DNA of 64,000 bases, from assembly GCA_028288625.1 (NCBI GenBank), contig JAQBNI010000093.1, positions 21,036-85,035 of the forward strand. The letters run 5' to 3'. The notes under the pieces are model-generated. The model was not told where the DNA came from. It was given only the letters and a program-made list of their open reading frames with translations, and made no database searches. The translations under genes and the position numbers were made by a program. Below, in pieces: positions 1 through 9,351 of the stretch. Numbering within the stretch: the first letter of the stretch is position 1; every line of letters begins with the position of its first letter. The stretch comes from Bacteroidota bacterium. GTDB taxonomy: Bacteria > Bacteroidota > Bacteroidia > Chitinophagales > JADIYW01.

Positions 1-192
1 AACAATATCTATTTCTTCTATCAGGCTCTGCTGTGCGAGTTTTATCGCGTGACCTGCATATTTTGTAGGATAAATATCATAAGTATATTTTTCAAGATCG
101 AGATGGTGTTTCACCATTCTTTCTGTCAGGCGTGTTCTGAAATTTCCACCTGATTTCGGGTTAACGATAAAACGTACTCTTTTCTTTTTCAA
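1..192 (-). CDS. Diacylglycerol/lipid kinase family protein, N-terminal fragment (cut by window edge)
   Basis: Reverse-strand reading from a TTG at 190-192 gives (M)KKKRVRFIVNPKSGGNFRTRLTERMVKHHLDLEKYTYDIYPTKYAGHAIKLAQQSLIEEIDIV; NPKSGG and T..AGHA..LA are typical of the DAGK catalytic domain. Confidence 0.75.
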   Translation of the reverse strand, partial: MKKKRVRFIVNPKSGGNFRTRLTERMVKHHLDLEKYTYDIYPTKYAGHAIKLAQQSLIEEIDIV

Positions 193-239
193 TAGAAATG
201 GTTTTGATTCACAAATTATCCGCGGTAAAAATATGATTT

Positions 240-1091
240 TTATTTTATCTCAGCTTTTAAACTGAGATCCAGGCTATTAACGGAATGCGTTAATCCACCT
301 ACAGAAATAAAATCAACGCCGGTTTCTGCATAGGAGCGTATCGTTTCTACAGTAATTCCTCCGCTTGCTTCCGTTTCATAACTTCCGTTGATGAGTTCAA
401 CAGCAGCCTTCACATCATCTGCTGTAAAATTATCGAGCATAATTCTATGTATTCCGCCGCATTTGATCACTTCTTTTACATTATCCAGGTTGCGTGTTTC
501 CACTTCAATGCGAAGATCGAGATTATTTATTTTCAGATAATGATGAACTTTAAGAATCGCCTGCGTAATGCCGCCGCAAAAATCAATATGATTATCCTTC
601 AACAATATCATATCATATAAACCGAAGCGATGATTTGATCCGCCACCAACAGTTACCGCATATTTTTCCAGGAAGCGGATATTCGGAGTGGTCTTCCTGG
701 TATCAATCACTTTTGCTTTCGTTCCTTTGATAGCGTCCACATATTTCCCGGTCATAGTAGCGATGCCGCTCATGCGCTGCATGCAATTTAATACGAGGCG
801 TTCTGCAGTTAAAATAGAAGTCGCATTTCCGCTCACATGAAATGGCACGTCACCATATTTTACAGTTGCACCTTCTTTAATATGCATTGAAGTTTCCAGC
901 GTTGCATCCACCTTATTAAAAATAGCTTCTGCCACGCGCAAACCGCAAAGAATGCCTTCACCCTTTACTAATAATTTTGCAACTCCCTGTGTATTCCTGT
1001 CAAGTGCAGCTAAAGAAGTATGATCGCCGCCACGTACATCTTCATATAATGCATTGTCGATAAACTGACTGAGTTCCTGTTCATTTAACAT
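240..1091 (-). CDS. nadC: Nicotinate-nucleotide pyrophosphorylase (carboxylating)
   Basis: 283 aa; motifs EDVRGGDHTS, ERLVLNCMQRMSGIAT, DTRKTTPNIR, KDNHI, EVETRNL, EASGGI, ISVGGLTHS. Confidence 0.96.
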   Translation of the reverse strand: MLNEQELSQFIDNALYEDVRGGDHTSLAALDRNTQGVAKLLVKGEGILCGLRVAEAIFNKVDATLETSMHIKEGATVKYGDVPFHVSGNATSILTAERLVLNCMQRMSGIATMTGKYVDAIKGTKAKVIDTRKTTPNIRFLEKYAVTVGGGSNHRFGLYDMILLKDNHIDFCGGITQAILKVHHYLKINNLDLRIEVETRNLDNVKEVIKCGGIHRIMLDNFTADDVKAAVELINGSYETEASGGITVETIRSYAETGVDFISVGGLTHSVNSLDLSLKAEIK

Positions 1092-1150
1092 AAAACAAGA
1101 TTAAGGATTTTTGCTGAAAAAAAGAGAATAAATGAGATGGAGAAAAAGTA

Positions 1151-1543
1151 TTATTCTTTTTCAAATCGGATTTCCTGTGTATAATTTACACCGTCAGATT
1201 TCTTGATATAAACATATGTCCTGTAAGAACCTGCATTTGTTTTCAGGCTGCCGATAATATATTGTGCGCCATCTTTGGAAACACCTTTATGTACAATAGA
1301 AAAATCGCGGCTGGAAAATTTACCGAGAAAACTTTTCAGGATCATCTCCGCTTGCTCGCTGCTGTAATTATCTGCGTTCTCATCTATCGTGATATCTACA
1401 CGCTTGTCAAAATTTTTCGCGATCGCCGAAGCATTTGCAGTCTTTATAGCACCGGGAATAGAACTGATAATATCCTGGGCTTTTAATTGATTGAAAAGTA
1501 GCAGACAAAATATAAATATAAACAGTGACCTCAAAACCTTCAT
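1151..1543 (-). CDS. DUF4783 domain secreted protein
   Basis: Likely start at internal Met (MKVLRSLFIFIFCLLLFNQLKAQ, signal peptide) rather than ORF start 1585; IISSIPGAIKTANASAIAKNF...VDITID resembles DUF4783, often next to nadC in Bacteroidota. Confidence 0.75.
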   Translation of the reverse strand: MKVLRSLFIFIFCLLLFNQLKAQDIISSIPGAIKTANASAIAKNFDKRVDITIDENADNYSSEQAEMILKSFLGKFSSRDFSIVHKGVSKDGAQYIIGSLKTNAGSYRTYVYIKKSDGVNYTQEIRFEKE

Positions 1544-1550
1544 AAAATCG

Positions 1551-1558
1551 TATTTTTG
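1551..1558 (+). promoter_or_regulatory. Candidate Bacteroidota -7 box (TATTTTTG) upstream of gpmI
   Basis: Matches TAnnTTTG; lies just upstream of the DUF4783 start in the divergent intergenic region. Confidence 0.35.
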
Positions 1559-1627
1559 TAATCTATAAAGCACATTTTGTGCCAAACTTAAGCTAAAAAT
1601 AAAGATTTTAATTAAATATTAACTACT

Positions 1628-3169
1628 GTGACCATATTACCCCAAAAAGCAATGTTGATAATTATGGATGGATGGGGAATTAACCGAAATCCTTCTATCA
1701 GTGCCATTGAAGCTGCAGATACGCCCTTTGTGGATAGTTTACTGCTGAAATACCCGAATACGGGCTTGTTGACGCATGGCGATTATGTTGGTTTGCCTTC
1801 TCACCAGATGGGAAATTCGGAGGTGGGTCATATGAATTTAGGTGCAGGAAGAGTCGTTTACCAGGATCTCATGCTGATCAATAAAAAGATACAATCGGGA
1901 GAACTAAATGAAAATAAAGTCTTATGTGAAGCATTGGATGATGCCGTAAAGAATAATAAACCCGTGCATTTTATGGGATTGGTTTCTGATGGTGGTATTC
2001 ACTCGCACATAGATCATTTAAAAGCATTGGTCTCAGAGGCAAAAAAAGCTGGTGTGCAGAAAAGTTTTGTGCATGCATTTACAGATGGCAGGGATACGGA
2101 CCCGGAAAGTGGTATACACTTTTTAGAAGATCTTCAAAATTTTTGCAAAGACACTTCTACAAAAATTGCTTCGGTATGCGGAAGGTATTACGCGATGGAC
2201 AGGGATAAGCGATGGGAGCGTATTAAGCTTGCCTATGATTTATTGGTGAACGGAACGGGCGAAAAATTTTCAAACGCTGTTGATGGAATAAAAGCATCAT
2301 ATAACAATAAGGTTACAGATGAATTTATAAAACCAATTGTGATCACGGATGAAAGTGGAAATCCTTTAACGAAAATTGAAAAGGATGATGTTGTGATCTG
2401 CTTTAATTTTCGCACAGATAGATGCAGGGAAATTACTATCGTGCTTACGCAGGAAGACAAGCCGGAATTTCAAATGAAAACAATCCCGCTGTATTATGTT
2501 ACCATGTCAATATATGATGACCGGTTTAAAAATGTAAAAACGATTTTTGGAAAAGAAAATGTAACCAATTCGCTTGGAGAGATCATTTCAAAAAAAGGAT
2601 TAACACAATTGCGCATTGCGGAAAGTGAAAAATATCCTCATGTTACATTTTTCTTTTCCGGTGGAAGGGAAAAAGAATTTACAGGAGAAGAACGCATCAT
2701 GATCCCTTCGCCTAAAGTAGCTACTTATGATCTGCAGCCGGAAATGAGCGCAAATGGCATCAAGGATGCAGTGATTGAAAAGATAGAAAAAGATGCGCCT
2801 GATTTTATTTGCCTCAATTTTGCGAATACCGATATGGTTGGGCATACAGGTGTGTTTTCCGCTGCTGTAAAAGCTGCAGAAACCGTGGACAAATGTGTAA
2901 ATGCAGTCGTTACAAAAGCATTGGAAAAAAACTACTTTATTTTTTTAACGGCAGATCATGGGAACTCCGATTACCTTGTCAATGAAGACGGTTCACCGAA
3001 TACTTCTCACACAAAAAATATAGTTCCATTATTTTTGATCAGCAATACTTATCGGGGAAAAGTACAACCCGGGAAACTTGCGGATCTCGCGCCGACAATT
3101 TTAAAAGTGATGAACATTGAAATTCCAAAGGAAATGGATGGAACTATTTTAATTCCGGATGAAAATTAA
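1628..3169 (+). CDS. gpmI: 2,3-bisphosphoglycerate-independent phosphoglycerate mutase
   Basis: 513 aa; LIIMDGWGINRNP, MGNSEVGHMNLGAGR, HAFTDGRDTDP, TADHGN; GTG start. Confidence 0.96.
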   Translation: MTILPQKAMLIIMDGWGINRNPSISAIEAADTPFVDSLLLKYPNTGLLTHGDYVGLPSHQMGNSEVGHMNLGAGRVVYQDLMLINKKIQSGELNENKVLCEALDDAVKNNKPVHFMGLVSDGGIHSHIDHLKALVSEAKKAGVQKSFVHAFTDGRDTDPESGIHFLEDLQNFCKDTSTKIASVCGRYYAMDRDKRWERIKLAYDLLVNGTGEKFSNAVDGIKASYNNKVTDEFIKPIVITDESGNPLTKIEKDDVVICFNFRTDRCREITIVLTQEDKPEFQMKTIPLYYVTMSIYDDRFKNVKTIFGKENVTNSLGEIISKKGLTQLRIAESEKYPHVTFFFSGGREKEFTGEERIMIPSPKVATYDLQPEMSANGIKDAVIEKIEKDAPDFICLNFANTDMVGHTGVFSAAVKAAETVDKCVNAVVTKALEKNYFIFLTADHGNSDYLVNEDGSPNTSHTKNIVPLFLISNTYRGKVQPGKLADLAPTILKVMNIEIPKEMDGTILIPDEN

Positions 3170-3746
3170 AGACAGCATTTATCAATTCAAATTTTTGTCC
3201 GGTACCCTGCCGTTGATTTGTTTAATGGCGGTTTTGGTTTCTTCGTGCAACGAACAGCAACCCGGAAAAAATGCAGGTGAAAAGCTGTATTTTGATCTCG
3301 CTGCTGTAGTGCAAAAAGATATCGATTCCAATTCAGCTCATCATTGCGGTGAAGAAAAATCCGTTTTGGTGGATCATGTTACAGAGGTAAAAACAATCAG
3401 TGATGTGGACTGGAAAAAGGAATTGCTTCCCTTGTCTGAATGCGATATTAATAAGCCTGCATGGAAGACAAAATTTTCAGTGGACACCATAAAAAATACT
3501 GAAGGAACAAAAATTCAGTATCATGCATTGTCAGATAAAATAAACGTCAGGTCCATGATGGTGAGTATAAAGAATAATGAAGTTGAAAAAATAATCATCA
3601 CTAAAAAAATTAATTCTATTATCTTTTCGTCAGATCAAAGGGTAGAATATTTTCCGGGAAAAGGATTTTCTGTTCGCGGCGAACAAAAAGCTGCGATGAT
3701 GAAAAATTTTGAAATAAATGTAGATGTAAAATATAGGTGTAAATAG
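3159..3746 (+). CDS. Hypothetical lipoprotein
   Basis: 195 aa with lipobox-like VLVSSC; overlaps the gpmI 3' end by 11 bp. Confidence 0.7.
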   Translation: MKIKDSIYQFKFLSGTLPLICLMAVLVSSCNEQQPGKNAGEKLYFDLAAVVQKDIDSNSAHHCGEEKSVLVDHVTEVKTISDVDWKKELLPLSECDINKPAWKTKFSVDTIKNTEGTKIQYHALSDKINVRSMMVSIKNNEVEKIIITKKINSIIFSSDQRVEYFPGKGFSVRGEQKAAMMKNFEINVDVKYRCK

Positions 3747-3751
3747 AAGAC

Positions 3752-5053
3752 ATGTCAAAAATAAAACCAAGAACATTTAAAGGAGCGCGTGATTTTTTAC
3801 CGGAAGATATGCTGCATCGTGAGCGCATATTGCAGGTGATGCGCGACATTTTTAAAAAGTATGGTTTTGATCCTGTGGAGACGCCGGCTATAGAATATTT
3901 GGATGTGCTCACGGGAAAATATGGCGAAGAAGCAGACCGTTTGATCTATCGCCTGAATTATAAAAACGGCACAAAGGACGAAGCTGCATTGCATTACGAC
4001 CTGACAGTTCCCTTTTCGCGTATGGTGGCTATGCATCCTGAATTAAACTTGCCGTTCAGGCGTTACCAGATGCAGCCGGTTTGGCGCGCAGATCGTCCGC
4101 AGCCGCACCAGGGGAGGTTCCGGGAATTTTATCAATGCGATGTGGATTGTATCGGAACGGATTCGATGATCGTGGATGCAGAGTTGATCGCTATTACACA
4201 TGAAATTTTATCAGTACTAAAAATTCCGGGCTTTCTTATCAAAATAAATAACAGGAAGATATTGAATGGAATTTCCGAATACATCGGCGCAGGCGATCAG
4301 TTTTCGGATATTTATACTTCTATTGATAAGCTCGATAAAGTGACGTGGACGGAAGTGGAAGCTGAATTGAAAGAAAAGAAAGTTCCGTCTTCAGCGATTG
4401 AAAAATTACACAGCCTCATCAGCAAGGAACTCACTCTGGATGCTTTAAAAAATGAATTGAAGAATATTGAAATCGCCCAGCATGGAATAAAGGAAGTGGA
4501 GGAAGTTATTTCTTACTTAAAGATTCTAAATGTCCCTGAATCCCATTACAAATTCGATGTTTCTTTAGCGCGTGGTTTGGATTATTATACCGGGACGATT
4601 GTAGAAACAAAACTTCCTGCATATCCGCACATCGGTTCTTTAAATGGCGGAGGAAGATATAATGGATTGATCGCATCCTTCGGCGGAAAAGATACACCTG
4701 CTGTTGGAATTTCCATGGGACTAGATCGGATCTTTACCGCGATGCAGCAATTAAATTTAATTGAAGAAGTAAAAACCGCTACGAAAGTTTTAGTGGGTAA
4801 TTTCGGAAAGGAAACACTCGAAGCATCTTTAAAATTAGTGGCATATCTTCGTGCAAATAATATCAACACCGAGTTTTACCCGGAAGATGCAAAGCTCAAA
4901 AAACAATTTTCATATTGCGATAAAAAGAATATTCCCTACATGTGCATCATCGGAGAAAGTGAATTACAGGAAAATAAAATTTCCCTCAAAAAAATGAAAG
5001 ACAGCACACAGGTATCCTTATCTTTAGAAGACATAGCTGCTGCGATCCTATAA
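3752..5053 (+). CDS. hisS: Histidyl-tRNA synthetase
   Basis: 433 aa; KPRTFKGARDFLPEDM, ALHYDLTVPFSRM, class II motif QPVWRADRPQPHQGRFREFYQCDVD, LARGLDYYTGTIVE. Confidence 0.97.
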   Translation: MSKIKPRTFKGARDFLPEDMLHRERILQVMRDIFKKYGFDPVETPAIEYLDVLTGKYGEEADRLIYRLNYKNGTKDEAALHYDLTVPFSRMVAMHPELNLPFRRYQMQPVWRADRPQPHQGRFREFYQCDVDCIGTDSMIVDAELIAITHEILSVLKIPGFLIKINNRKILNGISEYIGAGDQFSDIYTSIDKLDKVTWTEVEAELKEKKVPSSAIEKLHSLISKELTLDALKNELKNIEIAQHGIKEVEEVISYLKILNVPESHYKFDVSLARGLDYYTGTIVETKLPAYPHIGSLNGGGRYNGLIASFGGKDTPAVGISMGLDRIFTAMQQLNLIEEVKTATKVLVGNFGKETLEASLKLVAYLRANNINTEFYPEDAKLKKQFSYCDKKNIPYMCIIGESELQENKISLKKMKDSTQVSLSLEDIAAAIL

Positions 5054-5101
5054 ATATCAGCTTAAAACATTTATTACTTCTTTCGTGTTATACATGTTGC
5101 T

Positions 5102-6070
5102 ATGAATGTCATACTGCGGAAAAATTCAACTTCTTTTAGGATACTCTTAAATATTGCGGGGTTCTACCATTTATTAGGAGGCATCTTTATAATTGTATCG
5201 CCGCAATTTTTCTTTAAGCTCGGTAACCTGCAGCCCCCTAATTATATAGGACTTTGGCAGATGTTGGGTGTGTATGCTGCAATATTAGGTATTGGCTATC
5301 TGCTTGCATCTTCTAATGCAATACGACACTGGAGAATTGTGCTGCTTGGATTCATTAATAACCTTGTAGTAGTAACGTGGTTTGTGCTCAGTGTTTTCCG
5401 GGGCAGTACAAATTCCTTTATATTTAAAATGATATTTATTAATCATTTGATATGGCTGTTTCCATTCTTCATCATATTGTATAATGCATATAAGCAGGAG
5501 TTTGTGGTAGATAATGAGCTTATAAGAATGAACCACTTATCTGCAGACGAATTGTTACAGATATTTACCACCAATAAAATGCATACCGTTACGGAATTAG
5601 CAAATCAGCAACCCGTGATGCTTGTTTTCCTGCGACATTTCGGTTGTACATTTTGCAAGGAGACTTTGTTGAACATAAAAAAAGTGCAGGCACAGATAGA
5701 GCACATGGGCACAAAGATCGTTTTTGTAAATATGCTGGATGAAAAAAGTTGCATGCAGGAATTAGCCAAATATAATTTTAAAGATGTAGAATATATTTGC
5801 GATTCGGAATCCTTATTATATAAAGCATTCAAGCTCAAAAGAGGCTCTATTTCACAATTATTCGGGTTAAAAGTTTTCGCGCGAGCTTTATACTTATCAT
5901 TCGTGAAAGGCATTTTTTCTTCTTCCCCATTAGGCGCAGATATTTACCAGATGCCCGGTATTTTTCTGATCTACAAAGGAGCCATCGTCAAGCAATATAT
6001 CTATGAATCCGCTGCAGACAATCCGCCGTATCTCGATCTGGCGCGCTGCGATATCAGGCTGGCGTCTTAA
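5102..6070 (+). CDS. Membrane protein with N-terminal multi-TM domain fused to a peroxiredoxin-like/SelL-related thioredoxin-fold domain
   Basis: 322 aa; about four hydrophobic segments, then QQPVMLVFLRHFGCTFCKETLLNIKK (CxxC redox motif). Confidence 0.75.
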   Translation: MNVILRKNSTSFRILLNIAGFYHLLGGIFIIVSPQFFFKLGNLQPPNYIGLWQMLGVYAAILGIGYLLASSNAIRHWRIVLLGFINNLVVVTWFVLSVFRGSTNSFIFKMIFINHLIWLFPFFIILYNAYKQEFVVDNELIRMNHLSADELLQIFTTNKMHTVTELANQQPVMLVFLRHFGCTFCKETLLNIKKVQAQIEHMGTKIVFVNMLDEKSCMQELAKYNFKDVEYICDSESLLYKAFKLKRGSISQLFGLKVFARALYLSFVKGIFSSSPLGADIYQMPGIFLIYKGAIVKQYIYESAADNPPYLDLARCDIRLAS

Positions 6071-6161
6071 AAATTTCAAAGCACAATCTTTACATAAATT
6101 ATACAACGGATATCGTTTTAATTTTGCAATATTGCTTAAATTCAATTCTCAATTTTATTTA

Positions 6162-7265
6162 ATGATTGGCTATCGTTTTACAGATTATATTCCCATTCTC
6201 GATCCTGAGTCGACGAGCTTTGACCAGCTGTTTAATATTTTGCGCCAATTGCTCACGTATACTTCCGGTGATGTTCGCGAGGCATTGGAATGGATGACAA
6301 GCCTGGATAAACAATATAACCTCACGAACAATGAATATGGAATGGGTGATTTTATCCGCGATCTTGTAGATAAAAATTATCTGCAACAGGAAAATCCCCG
6401 AAGCGATAAATTGAAGATGACTTCCAAAATGGAAAAAACAATCCGTCAAAGATCGCTGGAAGATATTTTCGGAAAAATAAAAAAATCTAGAAGAGGAAAT
6501 CACAAATCAAATTTTGGAGGAAACGGCGACGAACCCACAGGTGATATCCGTCCCTACCAGTTTGGCGATAAACCCGAACAGATCCTGATGACCGAATCGC
6601 TTCGCAATGCACAGATCAACAATAATTCGGAAGATTTTTTATTGCAGGAAAGTGATCTTGAAGTAGTGGAACAGGAATACCAGGCACAATCTTCCACCGT
6701 GCTGATGATTGACATTTCGCATTCTATGATCCTATACGGTGAGGACAGGATCACACCTGCAAAGAAAGTGGCGATGGCTTTATCGGAATTGATCATGACG
6801 CGCTATCCGAAAGATACACTGGATGTGATTGTATTTGGAAATGATGCATGGCAGATCCAGGTAAAAGACTTGCCATATCTTGAAGTGGGTCCATATCATA
6901 CGAATACCGTGGCAGGGATGGAGCTGGCGATGGATATTTTGCGCAGGAGAAAAAATCAAAACAAGAATATTTTTATGATCACGGATGGAAAACCGACTTG
7001 TTTAAAAGAAGGATTGACTTATTATAAAAATAGTTTCGGGCTCGACAGGAAGATCATCAATAAATGTTATAACTATGCAGCACAATGCAGGCGCATCAAT
7101 ATCCCGATCACCACATTTATGATCGCAAAGGATGCATACCTGCAGCAATTTGTTCATGAGTTTACAGAAATAAATAAAGGAAAAGCTTTCTACACTTCTT
7201 TGGATGGATTAGGTGATTTTATTTTTGAGGATTATGAAAGGAATAAAAAAAGAAGAGTAAGATAA
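6162..7265 (+). CDS. von Willebrand factor A (vWA) domain protein
   Basis: ATG at 6162, in frame within the 6003-7265 ORF; MIDISHSMILYGEDR (MIDAS DxSxS) and MITDGKP. Stop and next start overlap (TAATG). Confidence 0.88.
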   Translation: MIGYRFTDYIPILDPESTSFDQLFNILRQLLTYTSGDVREALEWMTSLDKQYNLTNNEYGMGDFIRDLVDKNYLQQENPRSDKLKMTSKMEKTIRQRSLEDIFGKIKKSRRGNHKSNFGGNGDEPTGDIRPYQFGDKPEQILMTESLRNAQINNNSEDFLLQESDLEVVEQEYQAQSSTVLMIDISHSMILYGEDRITPAKKVAMALSELIMTRYPKDTLDVIVFGNDAWQIQVKDLPYLEVGPYHTNTVAGMELAMDILRRRKNQNKNIFMITDGKPTCLKEGLTYYKNSFGLDRKIINKCYNYAAQCRRINIPITTFMIAKDAYLQQFVHEFTEINKGKAFYTSLDGLGDFIFEDYERNKKRRVR

Positions 7266-7798
7266 TGCAATTACAAAAAGAGTTAATCAACCTGCTGCAG
7301 CTCGCGCATTCCGCAGAAAAGGCTGCTGCGTATGCTTACCAGGGTCACGCAGGTTCTGTTAATGACGCGGGAATAAAAAAAACTATAAAAGTTATTGAAG
7401 AGGATGAATGGGAACACCGGGCTGAGGTCCTGAAAATTATGAACGGGTACAACATCCCGGTTTCTAAATGGTATGAATTCAAATATGCCTTTATCGGAAG
7501 GTTAATCAGCAGCAGTTGTTATGTCATTGGTTGGTTTATGCCGATGTACTTTGCGGGAAGATTGGAAAGTGGAAACGTGAATGAATATTTTATTATGAAA
7601 GATCTTTTTAATGCATTGAATATTTATGATCATGATGCAATTCTAACAGAAATGGGATTGAAAGAAAAGGAGCACGAAGTTTTTTTTCTTGGACAGATCA
7701 GGCAGCATAAATTGTTGCCGGTGTTTGAAAAAATATTTAATTGGGGTGCAAATAAAAGCTTTAATACAATTCCGGAAGAAATTGAAAATCCGGTATAA
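7265..7798 (+). CDS. Ferritin-like/COQ7-like putative diiron protein
   Basis: 177 aa; AEKAAAYAY, DEWEHRAEV (ExxH), RLESGNVNEYF, KEKEHEVFFLGQI (ExxH): carboxylate-bridged diiron pattern; overlaps vWA stop by 1 nt. Confidence 0.72.
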   Translation: MQLQKELINLLQLAHSAEKAAAYAYQGHAGSVNDAGIKKTIKVIEEDEWEHRAEVLKIMNGYNIPVSKWYEFKYAFIGRLISSSCYVIGWFMPMYFAGRLESGNVNEYFIMKDLFNALNIYDHDAILTEMGLKEKEHEVFFLGQIRQHKLLPVFEKIFNWGANKSFNTIPEEIENPV

Positions 7799-7827
7799 CA
7801 ATTTTTAAAAATTGATGTTCAATACAA

Positions 7828-9345
7828 ATGAAGTATCAGAAAATAACAACACTGGGTCAGCTGAAAAAATCTGGATATAAACCGAAATCCATTAAGCAGG
7901 AATTGCGGGATAACCTGGTAGAGCGGCTGAAGTCGCATAAAAAAACATTCGACAAGATCGTAGGATTTGATACAACGGTGATTCCAGATGTGGAACGCGC
8001 AATTTTATCCAAGCACAATATTTTATTACTGGGTTTGCGCGGACAGGCAAAGACGCGCATGGCGAGGCAAATGGTGAATTTACTGGATGAATATATTCCG
8101 ATTGTTGCGGGCAGCGAAATACTGGATGATCCTTTTCAGCCATTGTCAGTTTTTGCAAAAAATTTAATTGAAATAAATGGAGATGAAACTCCGATTGCCT
8201 GGGTGCATCGTGATGAGCGCTTCGGAGAAAAACTGGCAACGCCGGATGTTACTGTAGCGGATCTGATTGGCGATGTAGATCCGATAAAAGCAGCAACGCA
8301 AAAATTGCATTACGCCGATGAGCGCGTGTTGCATTTTGGCATTATCCCGCGATGTAATCGAAGTATTTTTGTCATCAATGAGCTGCCCGATCTTCAGGCA
8401 CGAATCCAGGTTGCGCTGTTTAATTTACTGGAAGAAGGCGATTTGCAGATCCGAGGATTCAAGCTCCGTTTTCCATTGGATATTTTATTTGTGTTTACGG
8501 CAAACCCGGAAGATTATACAAACCGTGGAAGTATCGTAACGCCTTTAAAAGACAGAATTGAATCGCAGATCCTTACACATTACCCGAAAACAATCGAAGA
8601 TGCGAGACAAATCACAGCGCAGGAATCAAAATTATCAAAAGAACAGGTAGAGAATATTGTTGTTCCTGACTTAGTGAAGGATTTGGTGGAACATATAGCA
8701 TTTGCTGCACGCGACAGCGAATTTGTAGATGAGAAAAGCGGGGTGTCTGCGCGGTTGACAATTTCTGCAATGGAAAATTTGGTGAGTACTGCTGAGCGCA
8801 GGGCGCTGATGAATAATGAAAAGCAAACGGTCGTGCGGATCTCTGATCTCGCCGGTGTTTTTCCTGCCATTACCGGAAAAATTGAAATGGTATATGAAGG
8901 AGAACAGGAAGGTCCGGTACGCGTTGCGCAGAATATTTTAGACAAAGCGATCCGCAATTTATTTGTGCAATATTTTCCGAACCCGAGCAAGCCTAAAAAA
9001 AGAAAATCACAGCAGGAAGAGGTGCTGGTGTTTAATACGGTGAGAAAATATTTTGAAGACGGAAATGTCGTTGATCTGCTCACCGATGTTCCTGAAAAAG
9101 AGTATGAAGAAAATTTAGATAAAGTGACCGGCTTACGTGACCTGGTATTAAGTAAAATACAAGGTGTAAAAAAGATCGAATTGAATATATGGATGGAATT
9201 TGTGCTGCATGGCATGGCGGCGTATTCTTTGTTGAGTAAATTCCAGTTGGAACAAGGAAATAAGTTTACGGATATTACTTCCGCGATGTTCAATTTTGCA
9301 AGAGAAGAAGATGTGGATGATGATTTGAAAGAGCTCTTTAAATAA
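7828..9345 (+). CDS. MoxR-type AAA+ ATPase / magnesium chelatase subunit I-like
   Basis: 505 aa; Walker A-like LLLGLRGQAKTRMAR, IFVINELPDLQARIQVALFNLLEEGDLQIRG, FVFTANPEDYTNRGSIVTPLKDRI. Confidence 0.88.
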   Translation: MKYQKITTLGQLKKSGYKPKSIKQELRDNLVERLKSHKKTFDKIVGFDTTVIPDVERAILSKHNILLLGLRGQAKTRMARQMVNLLDEYIPIVAGSEILDDPFQPLSVFAKNLIEINGDETPIAWVHRDERFGEKLATPDVTVADLIGDVDPIKAATQKLHYADERVLHFGIIPRCNRSIFVINELPDLQARIQVALFNLLEEGDLQIRGFKLRFPLDILFVFTANPEDYTNRGSIVTPLKDRIESQILTHYPKTIEDARQITAQESKLSKEQVENIVVPDLVKDLVEHIAFAARDSEFVDEKSGVSARLTISAMENLVSTAERRALMNNEKQTVVRISDLAGVFPAITGKIEMVYEGEQEGPVRVAQNILDKAIRNLFVQYFPNPSKPKKRKSQQEEVLVFNTVRKYFEDGNVVDLLTDVPEKEYEENLDKVTGLRDLVLSKIQGVKKIELNIWMEFVLHGMAAYSLLSKFQLEQGNKFTDITSAMFNFAREEDVDDDLKELFK

Positions 9346-9351
9346 TGTTTG

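Noticed and set aside
1262-1486. ORF on + strand antisense to DUF4783
   Set aside because: Lies opposite a recognisable gene, low-complexity translation, no family signature. The same applies to most of the other short antisense ORFs in the track.
1570-1582. Short palindrome GCACATTTTGTGC upstream of gpmI
   Set aside because: Short stem (GCACA/TGTGC), likely by chance; no second copy noticed near other genes.
5930-6145. Upstream extension of the vWA ORF from 6003 and antisense ORF in the same region
   Set aside because: The 6003 start overlaps the end of the Prx-like gene and gives a non-protein-like leader; ATG 6162 gives a standard N-terminus.
8580-9293. 237-aa antisense ORF opposite the MoxR-type AAA+ gene
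   Set aside because: Ser/Phe/Thr-rich translation typical of the shadow frame of an AT-rich Glu/Lys-rich gene; the sense strand encodes a clear AAA+ protein.
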